Assembly: GCA_902800365.1 (NCBI GenBank)
Contig: CADCEF010000007.1
Span: forward strand, 1 to 64,000
Length of the DNA stretch: 64,000 nt
Direction of reading: 5' to 3'
Source of the DNA: an uncultured Prevotella sp.
Lineage (GTDB): Bacteria; Bacteroidota; Bacteroidia; Bacteroidales; Bacteroidaceae
Positions 50,638 through 59,979 of this stretch are shown piece by piece; position 1 is the first letter of the stretch, and every line of letters begins with the position of its first letter. The position numbers and the translations under genes were made by a program. The notes beneath the pieces are model-generated. The model did not search any database. It was not told the origin of the DNA and saw only the letters and a list, made by a program, of their open reading frames with translations.

Positions 50638-50693
50638 TCGCCTATACGCAAACAATCGAGCGCCTGTACGCAAACGATCGTGTGCCTATACCC
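50638..50693. repeat. 22-bp-period repeat array C
   Basis: Units beginning GCCTRTACGC start at 50640, 50662 and 50684, exactly 22 bp apart. Read as half-sites it is TCG, CGC, GCG, CGC, GTG, CCC with gaps of 6, 10, 6, 10 and 6 bp. The gaps are conserved (cctata/cctgta and aaacaatcga/aaacgatcgt) and the outer half-sites degenerate. Confidence 0.8.
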
Positions 50694-50708
50694 AATCTGA
50701 AACGCATT

Positions 50709-52688
50709 TTATAATCCGCTAATGATATATCGAGCGCCTTGCGTGTAGGTAGTGTCGAGAGTAAGGGTGTAGCCCATTGATGTGGCCAGACATTTAGCCA
50801 ATGGCAGACCTACGCCAAGTGTATGCTCGTCGGGCGAAAGGCGGACGAATGGAACAAAGATGCGTTCTGCTTCGGCAGCAGGAATAGTCGGACCTTCGTT
50901 GCTGATGGCTATCGTGCATGTGCCGTTGTCCTCAGCACGGCAATGCAGCAGCAGTGTATCGCCTGTGGCATACTTAACAGCATTGTCGAGCAGACAGTTA
51001 AGCAACTCCTGTAGCAGTGTATTTGTCCGTATCGTAACACTATCGGGCACTTCAGACTTAAAGTCGAATGACTTTGGCTTGGTCTTGAAGTGCAAGTCGT
51101 AACTGTTCAGTATAGAGCGTATTATCTCGTTCAGTCCTATCTCGTAGTTCTTCGGTATAGGATATGCATCACCATATAGACTGAAGAGTACAAGCTTTCT
51201 TGTAGATGTAGCCACATCATAACAATCGCGGCAGATAGCCGAGCGCAACTGCATATATTCGTCATGAGGTATCTGTCCGTCGGCCTCGATGATAACTTCT
51301 GCCGTACCAATCAGCGTTTGAAGTGGCGAGCGGAGCGCGTCTTGGCATACGCGTTTCTCCTCTTCGGTGATACCCAAGTCGCCACGCGAATACGAATCGA
51401 GTACAGGATCCATTAACGATTCTACGTTCTTTGCTGCGGCAACAATATCACTGTATCGTTTTCCACGCTCTTCGGGCTTAAGTTTAAACTCAGGGTCGTT
51501 GAATATGCGTGCATAGTTTAGCAGCGTACTAATTGGTGAGTTGAGTTTCTCAAGAATGGTTGTTACAAAGCCTCGGCGTATGGCTTGTCCTGCCTCTGTG
51601 CGTCGGCGAGCCTCCTGCAACTCCTGAAACTGCTCTTTCAGTTTCAGATTCTTGAAATAGCGATAGATAAGTATGCCTATCAGCAGTGCTATGATTACTG
51701 AGGCCATCAGTCCACCAAGCATCAATTGACTACGTCTAAGTTCTGCTTTCTCCTCCTCGGCCTGAAGTAAGTCGATGCCATGTGAGATATCCATGATATC
51801 ATCCTCGAGCACCTCACGCTCATCTACAAGCTGAAAACTATCCTTTAGTTCGGCGGCTTTGAAAGCACGTTGCCAGTCGCCCATTTTTTCATAAATATCC
51901 AGTCGCAACTCGTTTGCCATCATAGGCACATCGGTAGAGTCGCACCAGGCCAAAGCTTGCTTATAGTCTTTCTTTGCCAAGTTATAGCAAACCATTACCT
52001 GATACAGATTGGCAGGATTAAACCCTGCGGGATTATTCTTGCGGATACTGTCGTAGCGAGCAAAGTATTGGTCGAATGCCTTCTGGTCGCCAAGTCGGCT
52101 GGCGATGATACAGCGATAACCCAGCACACCGCTATCGTAAATAGGGTTCTCCAGCATCTGTTTTGGCAGACTGTCTAGACACGCCATCGCCTCGGTTGGA
52201 CGGTTGAAGCTAAGCACCTGCGACAAAGAAAGATAGCAATTGAAAACTGATACGGGCTCTTTGTCGGCATCTATGCCCTGCAGTGCTTTACGGAAATATG
52301 TCTCACCCATCTCTGGTTGATTTCTTCCGCTATAGAAGAATCCCAGACACATATGGGATATATACAGATACTGCTCCTGATGGCGGTCGCGAATGTCTTC
52401 GGTAAGACGGTGAATCTCGGTATAGGCACGATGGAAATGCTTGTGGTTAACATCGTAGATAACTCGGCTCATCCAAACACGGTAGTACTTGTCCCATGCC
52501 TCTTTTTGTTCCAAATGGTTGAGAAATAGCTTGTGAGCATCGTAGAATTCGGAATCGTTGCCACTAACTTGCGCTTGCTGTACGCGCATAGCCAGTTCTT
52601 GTTCTACGTTATCATTATCGGCATAAGCTTTGTTGCTACCGAGGAAAGAAAAAGTAATAAATAAAAAAAGGAATAGATATTGTTTCAT
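50709..52688 (-). CDS. TPR-containing histidine-kinase-like sensor lacking the phosphoacceptor histidine
   Basis: A 659-residue protein: signal peptide (1-23), periplasmic TPR-like helices (about 27-300), one membrane helix (about 322-345) with a following coiled coil, a HisKA-like helix pair and an HATPase_c domain. Where kinases have SHELRTPL this protein has ILEKLNSPIS (about 374-384), and a second similar helix reads DALRSPLQTL; neither has histidine. The ATP-binding boxes are kept: N box NCLLDNAVKYA (564 on), G1 SNEGPTIP and G2 GVGLPLAK. It may be a pseudokinase, or act through a partner. No response regulator is adjacent. A promoter box lies at 52710-52719. Confidence 0.85.
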   Translation of the reverse strand: MKQYLFLFLFITFSFLGSNKAYADNDNVEQELAMRVQQAQVSGNDSEFYDAHKLFLNHLEQKEAWDKYYRVWMSRVIYDVNHKHFHRAYTEIHRLTEDIRDRHQEQYLYISHMCLGFFYSGRNQPEMGETYFRKALQGIDADKEPVSVFNCYLSLSQVLSFNRPTEAMACLDSLPKQMLENPIYDSGVLGYRCIIASRLGDQKAFDQYFARYDSIRKNNPAGFNPANLYQVMVCYNLAKKDYKQALAWCDSTDVPMMANELRLDIYEKMGDWQRAFKAAELKDSFQLVDEREVLEDDIMDISHGIDLLQAEEEKAELRRSQLMLGGLMASVIIALLIGILIYRYFKNLKLKEQFQELQEARRRTEAGQAIRRGFVTTILEKLNSPISTLLNYARIFNDPEFKLKPEERGKRYSDIVAAAKNVESLMDPVLDSYSRGDLGITEEEKRVCQDALRSPLQTLIGTAEVIIEADGQIPHDEYMQLRSAICRDCYDVATSTRKLVLFSLYGDAYPIPKNYEIGLNEIIRSILNSYDLHFKTKPKSFDFKSEVPDSVTIRTNTLLQELLNCLLDNAVKYATGDTLLLHCRAEDNGTCTIAISNEGPTIPAAEAERIFVPFVRLSPDEHTLGVGLPLAKCLATSMGYTLTLDTTYTQGARYIISGL

Positions 52689-52709
52689 AACATGCTTATA
52701 GTTTCAAAG

Positions 52710-52719
52710 TACAAAGATA
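52710..52719 (-). promoter_or_regulatory. -7 promoter box for the sensor gene
   Basis: The minus strand reads TATCTTTGTA, a match to TAnnTTTG, 21 bp before the start. Confidence 0.55.
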
Positions 52720-52803
52720 GGCATTTTTCCTTAACTGGCAAAGCATACCGCCTGTTTTTTTTATTTTTTTAGGTAGCCCCGCGCATTTTGGATTGTAAAT
52801 TAT

Positions 52804-52840
52804 AAGCCTCGCATCGATATCGACGCGAGGCTTTTCTTTT
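52804..52840. terminator. hairpin after the arginine/proline operon
   Basis: AAGCCTCGC (52804-52812) pairs with GCGAGGCTT (52825-52833) around the palindrome TCGATATCGA. It lies 23 bp past the last gene of the leftward operon. The long T-run is on the plus strand, so on the minus strand termination may be weaker. Confidence 0.65.
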
Positions 52841-52855
52841 TTTTGGTTGTTTGTA

Positions 52856-53821
52856 TTATAATGCTTCGAGCATGCGCTTGATAACCACCGAACAGCTGAT
52901 CTCACGGTTGGCGGCCTCGGGGATTACGAGGCTGTTTGGACTCTCGATGACATCGTCGGTAACGATGAGGTTACGACGCACAGGCAGACAGTGCATGAAT
53001 TTTCCATTGTTAGTCCACGACATGTGCTCGGTGTCAACAGTCCACGACATATCCTTGTTGGTAATCTTACCGTAATCGGCAGGATTGGTTACGCCTGGGT
53101 TACTCCAGTTCTTAGCGTAGATAAAGTCGGCACCCTCGAAGGCTTTCTTCTGGTCGTACTCCACACGGGCGTTGCCAACGAACTTAGGATCGAGCTCATA
53201 GCCCTCTGGATGTGTGATTACTAGATCAACATCAGGAGCTGCATTCATCCACTGTGCAAACGAGTTAGGCACGGCCTGAGGCAATGCACGGCAGTGAGGT
53301 GCCCAGGTTAATACAACCTTTGGTCGTTCAACAACCTTATGTTCCTCGATAGTAATCAGGTCGGCAAAAGCCTGCAAAGGGTGAACTGTGGCTGTCTCCA
53401 TTGCAAATACAGGACGGCCAGAGTACTTGATGAACTGCTGCAGAACTGTCTCTGCATAATCGTACTCGCGGTCGGTGAGTCCGGCAAAGCTTCTAACGCC
53501 GATAAGGTCGCAGTAGCAGCCCATTACTGGGATAGCCTCGAGCAGGTGCTCGCTTTTGTCGCCATCCATAATAACACCGCGTTCGGTTTCCAACTTCCAT
53601 GCACCAGCATTAACATCGAGCACTATTACATTCATGCCGAGGTTCATTGCTGCCTTCTGGGTAGAAAGACGTGTGCGCAGGGAGTTGTTAAAGAATATCA
53701 TCATGAGCGTCTTGTTCTTGCCAAGATGCTGATATTTGAAACGGTCGTTCTTAATCTCAAATGCTTCGGCCATGGCTTTATCCAATGGACCGAGGTCTTC
53801 AACGTTTATAAAACTCTTCAT
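52856..53821 (-). CDS. argF: N-succinyl/N-acetyl-ornithine carbamoyltransferase (Bacteroidota ArgF type)
   Basis: Transfers the carbamoyl group from carbamoyl phosphate to an N-acylated ornithine, the step that replaces ordinary OTCase in Bacteroidota arginine synthesis. The 321-residue protein keeps the carbamoyl-phosphate site as FFNNSLRTRLSTQ (normal OTCase has STRTR) and the HCLPVRRN motif near the C-terminus. The central TATVHPLQAFADLITI segment matches the SOTCase/AOTCase group. In Bacteroides the substrate is N-succinylornithine; that specificity is inferred here. It is the last gene of the arg/pro operon, after the SpoIIE-type phosphatase. Confidence 0.92.
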   Translation of the reverse strand: MKSFINVEDLGPLDKAMAEAFEIKNDRFKYQHLGKNKTLMMIFFNNSLRTRLSTQKAAMNLGMNVIVLDVNAGAWKLETERGVIMDGDKSEHLLEAIPVMGCYCDLIGVRSFAGLTDREYDYAETVLQQFIKYSGRPVFAMETATVHPLQAFADLITIEEHKVVERPKVVLTWAPHCRALPQAVPNSFAQWMNAAPDVDLVITHPEGYELDPKFVGNARVEYDQKKAFEGADFIYAKNWSNPGVTNPADYGKITNKDMSWTVDTEHMSWTNNGKFMHCLPVRRNLIVTDDVIESPNSLVIPEAANREISCSVVIKRMLEAL

Positions 53822-53839
53822 ATCTAATAATATTAATGT

Positions 53840-55915
53840 TCAATATTCAATGTTCAATGCCTTTAGGCACATTATTGTCATGTCGTCGTTAGCATCTGCA
53901 CCATGACGATGACGGTTCACCTCTGCTTCCATCAGTTCTACCACATGGCGGGCATCTTTGAATTTGGTATGTCGTAGTATATCGAGCATGTGGTCGTCGC
54001 CAAACTGCTTCTGGTTGATATCCTCGGCTTCATTCAGTCCGTCGGAATAAATGAAGAGGGGACGCCCCTTGATAGATTCTATCTCTTCACCGATGTAATC
54101 AAGCCCAGGCCATAGACCGATAGGTGCATTGGGCTCCATTTCAAGGAACGAACCATGCTTCTCGTCACCACCGATTACTGGAGGATTGTGACCGGCATTG
54201 CAGAAATGCAGATGGCCGCTATTGAGGTTTAGCTGACCAATGAACATCGTTACGAACATGCCGTTGTCGTTTTTCTCGGTCAGTTCGTTGTTTAGGCGTG
54301 TGGCTATTGAAGCTGGCATCAGATGCTGTTTAGCCAGAGCACGGAACAAGCGTGTAGTTTGAGCCATAAACAATGAAGCGGGAACACCCTTACCTGAAAC
54401 ATCGCCCAAACAGAAATATAGAATGTCGTCTTCAAGCAGATAATCGTAAAGATCGCCACCAACCTCCTTGGCAGGGGTCATCGAGGCGTAAATATCCAAA
54501 TCTGAACGCTTGGGGAACTCATGTGGTACCATCGACATCTGGATTTCGCGGGCAATACGCAGTTCACTCTCAATGCGCTCCTTGGCGGCGGTGGTCTGCT
54601 CAAGTTGCTCGTAGGCTGTTTCCAATTTATCGTAGGCCACGGACAGATCTTTCATGTGGCGGCTGCGACGATATAGGTAGATGCAGAGGAAGGCGATGAT
54701 AAGTGCACCCACGCCGATGGCTGTCCATAGGGTGGCGCGCTCCATGCGCTCCTTGTTCTGCTCCAACTCGAGTTTTGACTGATACTCGCTCAACTTAGAC
54801 TGTTGGGCCTGGCGGTCCAAACTGTCGTTCTTAAGTTTGATTGAGGCGTTGCTCAGTTCTATTTCGCGGTTTTTCAATGTTAGGCTGAGTGCCTCTTCCT
54901 CCAGTCGGCGCTGCTCTAGTTCGTCTTGGGCGTGAGCCAGTTTCAGCGATTGGTTGTGCAACAGCAATTCTTTTGTCTGGTTCTCGGCTCGGATAATATC
55001 CATCTGCATAGCATGCTCTGCAGCCTGCTTGCGTATGTCGGACGTATTAGTGGAGTCGCAAGCTTTTTTATACTCCTTGTAGTATTTTAGTGCATCTTCC
55101 CATTTGCCCTGCCATTCGTAGGCATAAGAGATCAGTTTGTTTTTCTCTTGTGGCAACTTTACCTTCTGAGCCAATTCGAGCATTTTCTCATAGTCGCCGT
55201 TTACCTGTGCATGGTAGATTTCAATATCGTTTGCAAAGGCAGAGCGAAATTTATATTTCTCAGAAAGTCGTTTCCATTCCGTATAGGTTTTGTTCAGTTC
55301 TGCCTTTTGAACTTCCCCTTGGTTATACATGGCTGCGATGCATCGGTAGCTCCACGCATCAACAATCGAAGGCCCAGTAAGATTCGGTTCTTTAAGGGCC
55401 TTGTCGGTCATCTCGAGCACCTTTTTCTGGTCTCTGCGATTATGGTAAATCTTTGCTAAACCTAAATAGACTGGTGCAGCATTGATTTGAGGTAGATATG
55501 TCTGTTTGTATTTAATGGCCTTCTGATAATACTCCTCTGCTTTTATCTCCATCCTCAGCGCACTGGCTTGGTTGGCATTGGCTAGTGATGAATAGTAAAA
55601 ACCCAGCTTGCTGTCGTTCTGCTGGCTATATTCATTCATAGCTTTGGCTATCTCCATGCCTTTCTCTCTGCTGATTCTAGAAAAAGCAAATGAGGCTTGA
55701 TTGGCCCAGGTTCTATAAAATAGTCCTTCGTCTTTTGCTTTAAGACAGGCTTCTTTCAGTTGGTCGGTAACGTTCATAAACAACTCTATCTCGTGAGAGG
55801 AGTATAGACGATACATTTCTTTCGTCAACCTATCAATGTCGGCTTGATGGTTTTGTGCTGCCAGTACGAGTGGCAGCAAAAGGAATAATAGGTATGTAGT
55901 AATTCTCCTTTTCAT
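53840..55915 (-). CDS. TPR sensor with SpoIIE-type PP2C serine/threonine phosphatase output domain
   Basis: A 691-residue protein: signal peptide (1-20), periplasmic TPR helices (about 25-300), a long coiled coil (about 305-395, QDELEQRRLEEEALSLTLKNRE), one membrane helix (about 398-416), another short coiled coil, and a cytoplasmic PP2C/SpoIIE domain (about 460-691). The metal-binding aspartates are present: KEVGGDLYDYL, LGDVSGKGVPASLF, YSDGLNEAED and ANDDMTIMCL. Such phosphatases usually act on anti-sigma-antagonist pairs. It lies 23 bp after proA and 18 bp before argF, inside the amino-acid operon, which is an unusual place. Confidence 0.9.
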   Translation of the reverse strand: MKRRITTYLLFLLLPLVLAAQNHQADIDRLTKEMYRLYSSHEIELFMNVTDQLKEACLKAKDEGLFYRTWANQASFAFSRISREKGMEIAKAMNEYSQQNDSKLGFYYSSLANANQASALRMEIKAEEYYQKAIKYKQTYLPQINAAPVYLGLAKIYHNRRDQKKVLEMTDKALKEPNLTGPSIVDAWSYRCIAAMYNQGEVQKAELNKTYTEWKRLSEKYKFRSAFANDIEIYHAQVNGDYEKMLELAQKVKLPQEKNKLISYAYEWQGKWEDALKYYKEYKKACDSTNTSDIRKQAAEHAMQMDIIRAENQTKELLLHNQSLKLAHAQDELEQRRLEEEALSLTLKNREIELSNASIKLKNDSLDRQAQQSKLSEYQSKLELEQNKERMERATLWTAIGVGALIIAFLCIYLYRRSRHMKDLSVAYDKLETAYEQLEQTTAAKERIESELRIAREIQMSMVPHEFPKRSDLDIYASMTPAKEVGGDLYDYLLEDDILYFCLGDVSGKGVPASLFMAQTTRLFRALAKQHLMPASIATRLNNELTEKNDNGMFVTMFIGQLNLNSGHLHFCNAGHNPPVIGGDEKHGSFLEMEPNAPIGLWPGLDYIGEEIESIKGRPLFIYSDGLNEAEDINQKQFGDDHMLDILRHTKFKDARHVVELMEAEVNRHRHGADANDDMTIMCLKALNIEY

Positions 55916-55938
55916 GTCGTTCCCTCCTTATATGTTGG

Positions 55939-57180
55939 CTATGGACGAATCTGTCCTTCACCCTCGATAAGCCACTTGTAGGTGGTTATTTCTTCGAGTG
56001 CCATAGGGCCACGTGGACCGAGTTTCTGGGTAGAGATACCAATTTCGGCTCCAAGGCCGAACTGTGCACCATCGGTAAACGAGGTGGGCGCATTCCAATA
56101 AACGCAGGCTGCGTCTACGTGAGCCTGGAACTTACGGGCGGTCTGCTCGTTCATGGTTATGATAGCCTCGCTATGGCCAGAGCCATTCTCGTCGATATGG
56201 TCGAGGGCTTCTTCGAGCGATGCAACAGTTTTGATGGCGAGTTTATAGTCCATAAACTCAGTGCCGAAGCTTTCATCGTTAGCGTGCTCCAACAGAGGAT
56301 ATTTGCCATCGAGGTTCTTGAATGCTTGTTCATCGGCATATATAATTACCTGCTTCTCGGCCATCTTCTCGCAGAGGGCGGGCAGGTCGGCCAGACGGCT
56401 CTCGTGTATCAACAGGCAGTCGAGCGCATTGCATACAGATACACGGCGGGTCTTTGCATTATTGATGATTGCCTTGCCCATCTCCAGGTCGCCCTCTTTG
56501 TCAAAGTAGGTGTTTACCACACCTGCTCCTGTCTCGATAACAGGGATGCGGGCTGTATCGCGTACAAAGTCGATGAGCTTGCGACCGCCACGTGGGATGC
56601 AGAGGTCCACATAGCCTACTGCATTAAGCATCTCGCCAGTGGCCTCGTGAGTGGCTGGCAGCAGTGCTACCACATCCTTCGACACGCCATACTGCTCCAG
56701 TATATCATGAATCAATGCAACCTCTTCGCGATTACTGCAATCGGCATCCTTGCCGCCCTTCAACACGCAGGCGTTGCCACTTTTGAAACAGAGCGAAAAA
56801 ACATCGAACGTTACATTAGGACGAGCCTCATAGATCATGCCGACAACACCGAAAGGAACAGAAACACGACATAAACGCAGACCATTAGGCAGCGTCTTCT
56901 GCTTTGTGATGTGCCCCAACGGCGATGGGAGTGTGGCAACATTACGCATATCGGAGGCGATACCTTCGAGACGACTGTCGGTAAGCTGCAGACGGTCGTA
57001 CAGAGGATTTTCCTTCGACATCTTAGCCAGATCCTGAGCGTTGGCATCAAGGATCCTTGCCTTATTGTTGACAATAGCATCGGCAACGGCATTAAGAATC
57101 TTGTTGCGCTGCTCGTCGCTAAGCAATGCCAGACTCTTGCTGGCACGTTTAACTCGTTCGAAAGTATCTTTAAGCTGCAT
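55939..57180 (-). CDS. proA: glutamate-5-semialdehyde dehydrogenase (gamma-glutamyl phosphate reductase)
   Basis: Second step of proline synthesis: reduces gamma-glutamyl phosphate with NADPH. The 413-residue aldehyde-dehydrogenase-fold protein has [21 protein letters not shown] near residue 115, [12 protein letters not shown] near 137, the catalytic cysteine in [15 protein letters not shown] near 247, and the C-terminal [19 protein letters not shown] signature. It starts 7 bp after proB in the usual proBA order and is followed by the SpoIIE-type phosphatase. Confidence 0.96.
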   Translation of the reverse strand: MQLKDTFERVKRASKSLALLSDEQRNKILNAVADAIVNNKARILDANAQDLAKMSKENPLYDRLQLTDSRLEGIASDMRNVATLPSPLGHITKQKTLPNGLRLCRVSVPFGVVGMIYEARPNVTFDVFSLCFKSGNACVLKGGKDADCSNREEVALIHDILEQYGVSKDVVALLPATHEATGEMLNAVGYVDLCIPRGGRKLIDFVRDTARIPVIETGAGVVNTYFDKEGDLEMGKAIINNAKTRRVSVCNALDCLLIHESRLADLPALCEKMAEKQVIIYADEQAFKNLDGKYPLLEHANDESFGTEFMDYKLAIKTVASLEEALDHIDENGSGHSEAIITMNEQTARKFQAHVDAACVYWNAPTSFTDGAQFGLGAEIGISTQKLGPRGPMALEEITTYKWLIEGEGQIRP

Positions 57181-57187
57181 ATGTCTT

Positions 57188-57955
57188 CTATGTTAGGAAT
57201 TCTGTGTGAGGTGTTGATTCAGGTCTCTCAATGAGATCAATAAGGATGTTGTCGCGCGTGCCGTTGGCAATGATGACATGTATGCCTGCCGACTGGATGT
57301 TGCTGGCCGTGTGGTATTTTGAGTGCATGCCACCACGACCGAAAGCACTCTTTTCCTTCTGGATGTACTTAGAGAGGTCGGTACATGGCGCAACGGTAGG
57401 AATAAGTTCTGATGTAGGATCGTCGGGATGACCTGTATAGATACCATCGATATTTGAGAGCAGAACCAGCGAGTCGGCTTTCATCATCTGAGCGATGAGG
57501 CCCGATAGTTCATCGTTATCAGTAAACATCAACTCGGTAACAGATACTGTGTCGTTCTCGTTTACGATGGGGAGAACGTCGTTCTCCAGCATTACAGTCA
57601 TACAAGCCTGCTGGTTGCGATATTGCTCTCCTGGTTGGAAGTTCTCCTTCATGGTGAGCACCTGACCAACGTGAATGCCGAACTCGCGGAATAAATCGTA
57701 GTAAAGACCTACGAGTTTTACCTGACCAACGGCAGAGAACAACTGGCGTTGCTCAACCGAATCGAGTGAGTGATCTACGGTAAGCTCGCGTCGGCCACAG
57801 GCTACGGCACCTGAAGTTACGAGGATAACCTCGATATTCTGCTTTCGCAACCAAGCTATCTGATCGACCAACGCCGACATTCGGGTGACATCAAGTTTAC
57901 CGTCATCGCGCGTCAGCACATTAGATCCTACTTTGACAACAATTCTTCTTTTCAT
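57188..57955 (-). CDS. proB: glutamate 5-kinase, short form without PUA domain
   Basis: Phosphorylates glutamate at the gamma carboxyl, the first and feedback-controlled step of proline synthesis. The amino-acid-kinase fold is clear: [20 protein letters not shown] at the start, [12 protein letters not shown] near residue 47, [14 protein letters not shown] near 130 and [13 protein letters not shown] near 205. At 255 residues it ends after the kinase domain; the C-terminal PUA domain of E. coli-type ProB is absent, as is usual in Bacteroidota. The final [14 protein letters not shown]-like tail ([13 protein letters not shown]) is polar. Confidence 0.95.
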   Translation of the reverse strand: MKRRIVVKVGSNVLTRDDGKLDVTRMSALVDQIAWLRKQNIEVILVTSGAVACGRRELTVDHSLDSVEQRQLFSAVGQVKLVGLYYDLFREFGIHVGQVLTMKENFQPGEQYRNQQACMTVMLENDVLPIVNENDTVSVTELMFTDNDELSGLIAQMMKADSLVLLSNIDGIYTGHPDDPTSELIPTVAPCTDLSKYIQKEKSAFGRGGMHSKYHTASNIQSAGIHVIIANGTRDNILIDLIERPESTPHTEFLT

Positions 57956-57958
57956 CTT

Positions 57959-58318
57959 CTAATATAATGGTACACCTTTTATGTGATCAATTTTTGGTTC
58001 CTGACCTATCATGCCTACTACAGAAATGATATCGAACCTCACATCGCTGTTGATGTGACGATACTTAATATAGTGGTTGATAGCCAGACGGAGACTCTGT
58101 AGTTTGCGATAGTCGACAGCCTCCTCAGGATCCCCATAGAGACAATTCCGGCGGGTTTTGACTTCAACGAATATCACCTCATTGCCGTCGGTGGCTATGA
58201 TGTCTATATCGCGCCTACCTGATTTCCAGTCGCGTTCTATAATCTTATAGCCATGAAGTTGTAGGTACTCTGAGGCTTTTTCCTCGCCCCATTTCCCTAA
58301 CTCATTATGTGCCGCCAT
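57959..58318 (-). CDS. YraN/UPF0102-family protein
   Basis: A 119-residue protein with a restriction-endonuclease-like fold. The conserved blocks are GEEKASEYLQLHGYKIIERDWKSGRRDIDIIA and VIFVEVKTRRN, which supply the D...ExK residues of such nucleases. The physiological role is unclear; some related proteins bind or cut DNA during recombination or uptake. It starts 7 bp after the acyl-CoA synthetase gene and ends 3 bp before proB, fully embedded in the operon. Confidence 0.9.
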   Translation of the reverse strand: MAAHNELGKWGEEKASEYLQLHGYKIIERDWKSGRRDIDIIATDGNEVIFVEVKTRRNCLYGDPEEAVDYRKLQSLRLAINHYIKYRHINSDVRFDIISVVGMIGQEPKIDHIKGVPLY

Positions 58319-58325
58319 ATGCTAA

Positions 58326-59978
58326 CTATTTCTCCGCATCTTTCTGGCGAATCTCTACGCGACGGATCTTACCGCTGATAGTCTTTGGTAGTTCGTCTAC
58401 AAACTCAATGATGCGAGGATATTTATATGGCGCAGTCTCTTTCTTTACATGCTGCTGAAGTTCCTTGATAAGGTCGTCTCCGGCCTTGCCCTTCCATTCC
58501 TTGCCGAGTACAACAGTAGCCTTTACAACCATACCGCGGATATCATCGGGTACACCGGTAATGGCGCACTCTACTACTGCGGGGTGAGTCATCAGGGCGC
58601 TCTCTACCTCAAACGGACCGATGCGATAGCCCGACGACTTAATAACATCGTCTATACGACCTTCGAACCAGTAGTAGCCATCCTCATCGCGCCATGCCAT
58701 ATCACCTGTGTGATAGATGCCGTCATGCCATGCCTCGCGGGTCTTCTCCTCATCGCGATAGTAGCCCTTGAACAGACCGATAGGCTTCTTGTCGCCTACG
58801 CGAACCACAATCTCTCCCTTCTCACCATCCTCGCAGCTGGTACCGTCGGCACGCAGCAGGTCGATTTCGTACTGGGCATTGGGGATACCCATGGAACCTG
58901 GCTTTGGTGTCATCCAAGGGAAGGTTCCCAGTGTCATGGTGGTCTCGGTCTGACCGAATCCCTCCATCATGCGGATGCCTGTCTTCTCATAGAACTTGTC
59001 GTAAACGGCAGGGTTCAGAGCCTCTCCTGCAGTACAGCAGTACTCAAGGCTGCTAAGATCATATTTGCTAAGATCCTCACGAATCATAAAACGATAGATT
59101 GTAGGAGGTGCACAGAATGATGTTACCTTATACTTTTCCATCTGGCGCAGCAGGGTGTCGGCATTAAACTTCTCGTGGTCGAATACAAACACAGTTGCTC
59201 CGGCAAACCACTGTCCATAGAACTTACCCCAAACGGCCTTACCCCAACCGGTATCAGCCACAGTAAGGTGGAGTGAACCCTCGTGCAGATTATGCCAGAA
59301 CACACCTGTGGTAAGATGGCCCATAGCATAGAGGTAGTCGTGAGCTACCATCTTTGGCTCGCCACTGGTACCAGAGGTGAAGTACATAATCATGGTGTCT
59401 TCGTTGTTATTAACGAAGGCTGGTTTCTGGAACTTGGGTGCGTTTGCCACTTCAGTCTTCCAGTTGTGGAAACCTTCTTCGTCACGCAGAGTTATATATT
59501 GCTTTACCGTAGGACTCTCAGGCATGGCAAGTTTAATCTGGCTGATGATATAGTCATCATCTGCACAGATGATAGCCTTTACTGAGGCACGGGTGTTGCG
59601 ATATACGTAGTCGTGCTTAGTAAGCATATGTGTAGCAGGAATCACGATTGCTCCAATCTTACACAAGGCAAGCATGATAATCCACCACTCATAGTGACGC
59701 TTCAGAATAAGCATCACAGGGTCGCCCTTACCAATGCCAAGCGACATCAGGTAGGCTGCAGCCTGGTCACTTTGTTCTTTCAGCTGTGCGTATGTGGCAC
59801 GTATCTCCTCACCTTGGTCGTTAGTCCAAAGCAGTGCTAACTTCTCAGGTGCTTCCTCTGCCCACGCATCCATAACATCGTAGGCAAAGTTGAAGTTCTC
59901 GGGGATGATAAACTCCAGGTTCTTATTGTAATCTTCAACAGAAGTGAATTTCGTCTGTTTTAAAAATCTTTCTATCAT
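58326..59978 (-). CDS. AMP-forming acyl-CoA synthetase (medium-chain type)
   Basis: A 550-residue adenylate-forming enzyme that activates a carboxylic acid to its CoA thioester. The AMP-binding P-loop MYFTSGTSGEPKMVAHDY lies near residue 190, EGFGQTETTMTLG near 334, YHTGDMAWRDEDGYYWFEGRIDDVIKSSGYRIGP near 424-458, and the C-terminal lysine motif PKTISGKIRR near 532. The pattern is closest to the medium-chain/ACSM group. It lies 1 bp after the XRE-cupin regulator, which in Bacteroidota commonly accompanies such a synthetase. The acid substrate is unknown. Confidence 0.9.
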   Translation of the reverse strand: MIERFLKQTKFTSVEDYNKNLEFIIPENFNFAYDVMDAWAEEAPEKLALLWTNDQGEEIRATYAQLKEQSDQAAAYLMSLGIGKGDPVMLILKRHYEWWIIMLALCKIGAIVIPATHMLTKHDYVYRNTRASVKAIICADDDYIISQIKLAMPESPTVKQYITLRDEEGFHNWKTEVANAPKFQKPAFVNNNEDTMIMYFTSGTSGEPKMVAHDYLYAMGHLTTGVFWHNLHEGSLHLTVADTGWGKAVWGKFYGQWFAGATVFVFDHEKFNADTLLRQMEKYKVTSFCAPPTIYRFMIREDLSKYDLSSLEYCCTAGEALNPAVYDKFYEKTGIRMMEGFGQTETTMTLGTFPWMTPKPGSMGIPNAQYEIDLLRADGTSCEDGEKGEIVVRVGDKKPIGLFKGYYRDEEKTREAWHDGIYHTGDMAWRDEDGYYWFEGRIDDVIKSSGYRIGPFEVESALMTHPAVVECAITGVPDDIRGMVVKATVVLGKEWKGKAGDDLIKELQQHVKKETAPYKYPRIIEFVDELPKTISGKIRRVEIRQKDAEK

Positions 59979-59979
59979 A

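Larger units (their letters stand above)
50396..50708. other. 313-bp non-coding stretch between convergent genes
   Basis: Contains a strong terminator made of tandem GGTCACAT octamers (50426-50463), a further CATGTGACC copy (50542-50550), and a 22-bp-period array (50638-50693) ending 15 bp from the next stop codon. No coding frame was recognised. Confidence 0.8.

Noticed and set aside
56119-56874. 251-codon open frame antisense to proA
   Set aside because: Lies wholly within proA, which is certain from its catalytic motif; composition is that of a reverse-complement shadow.
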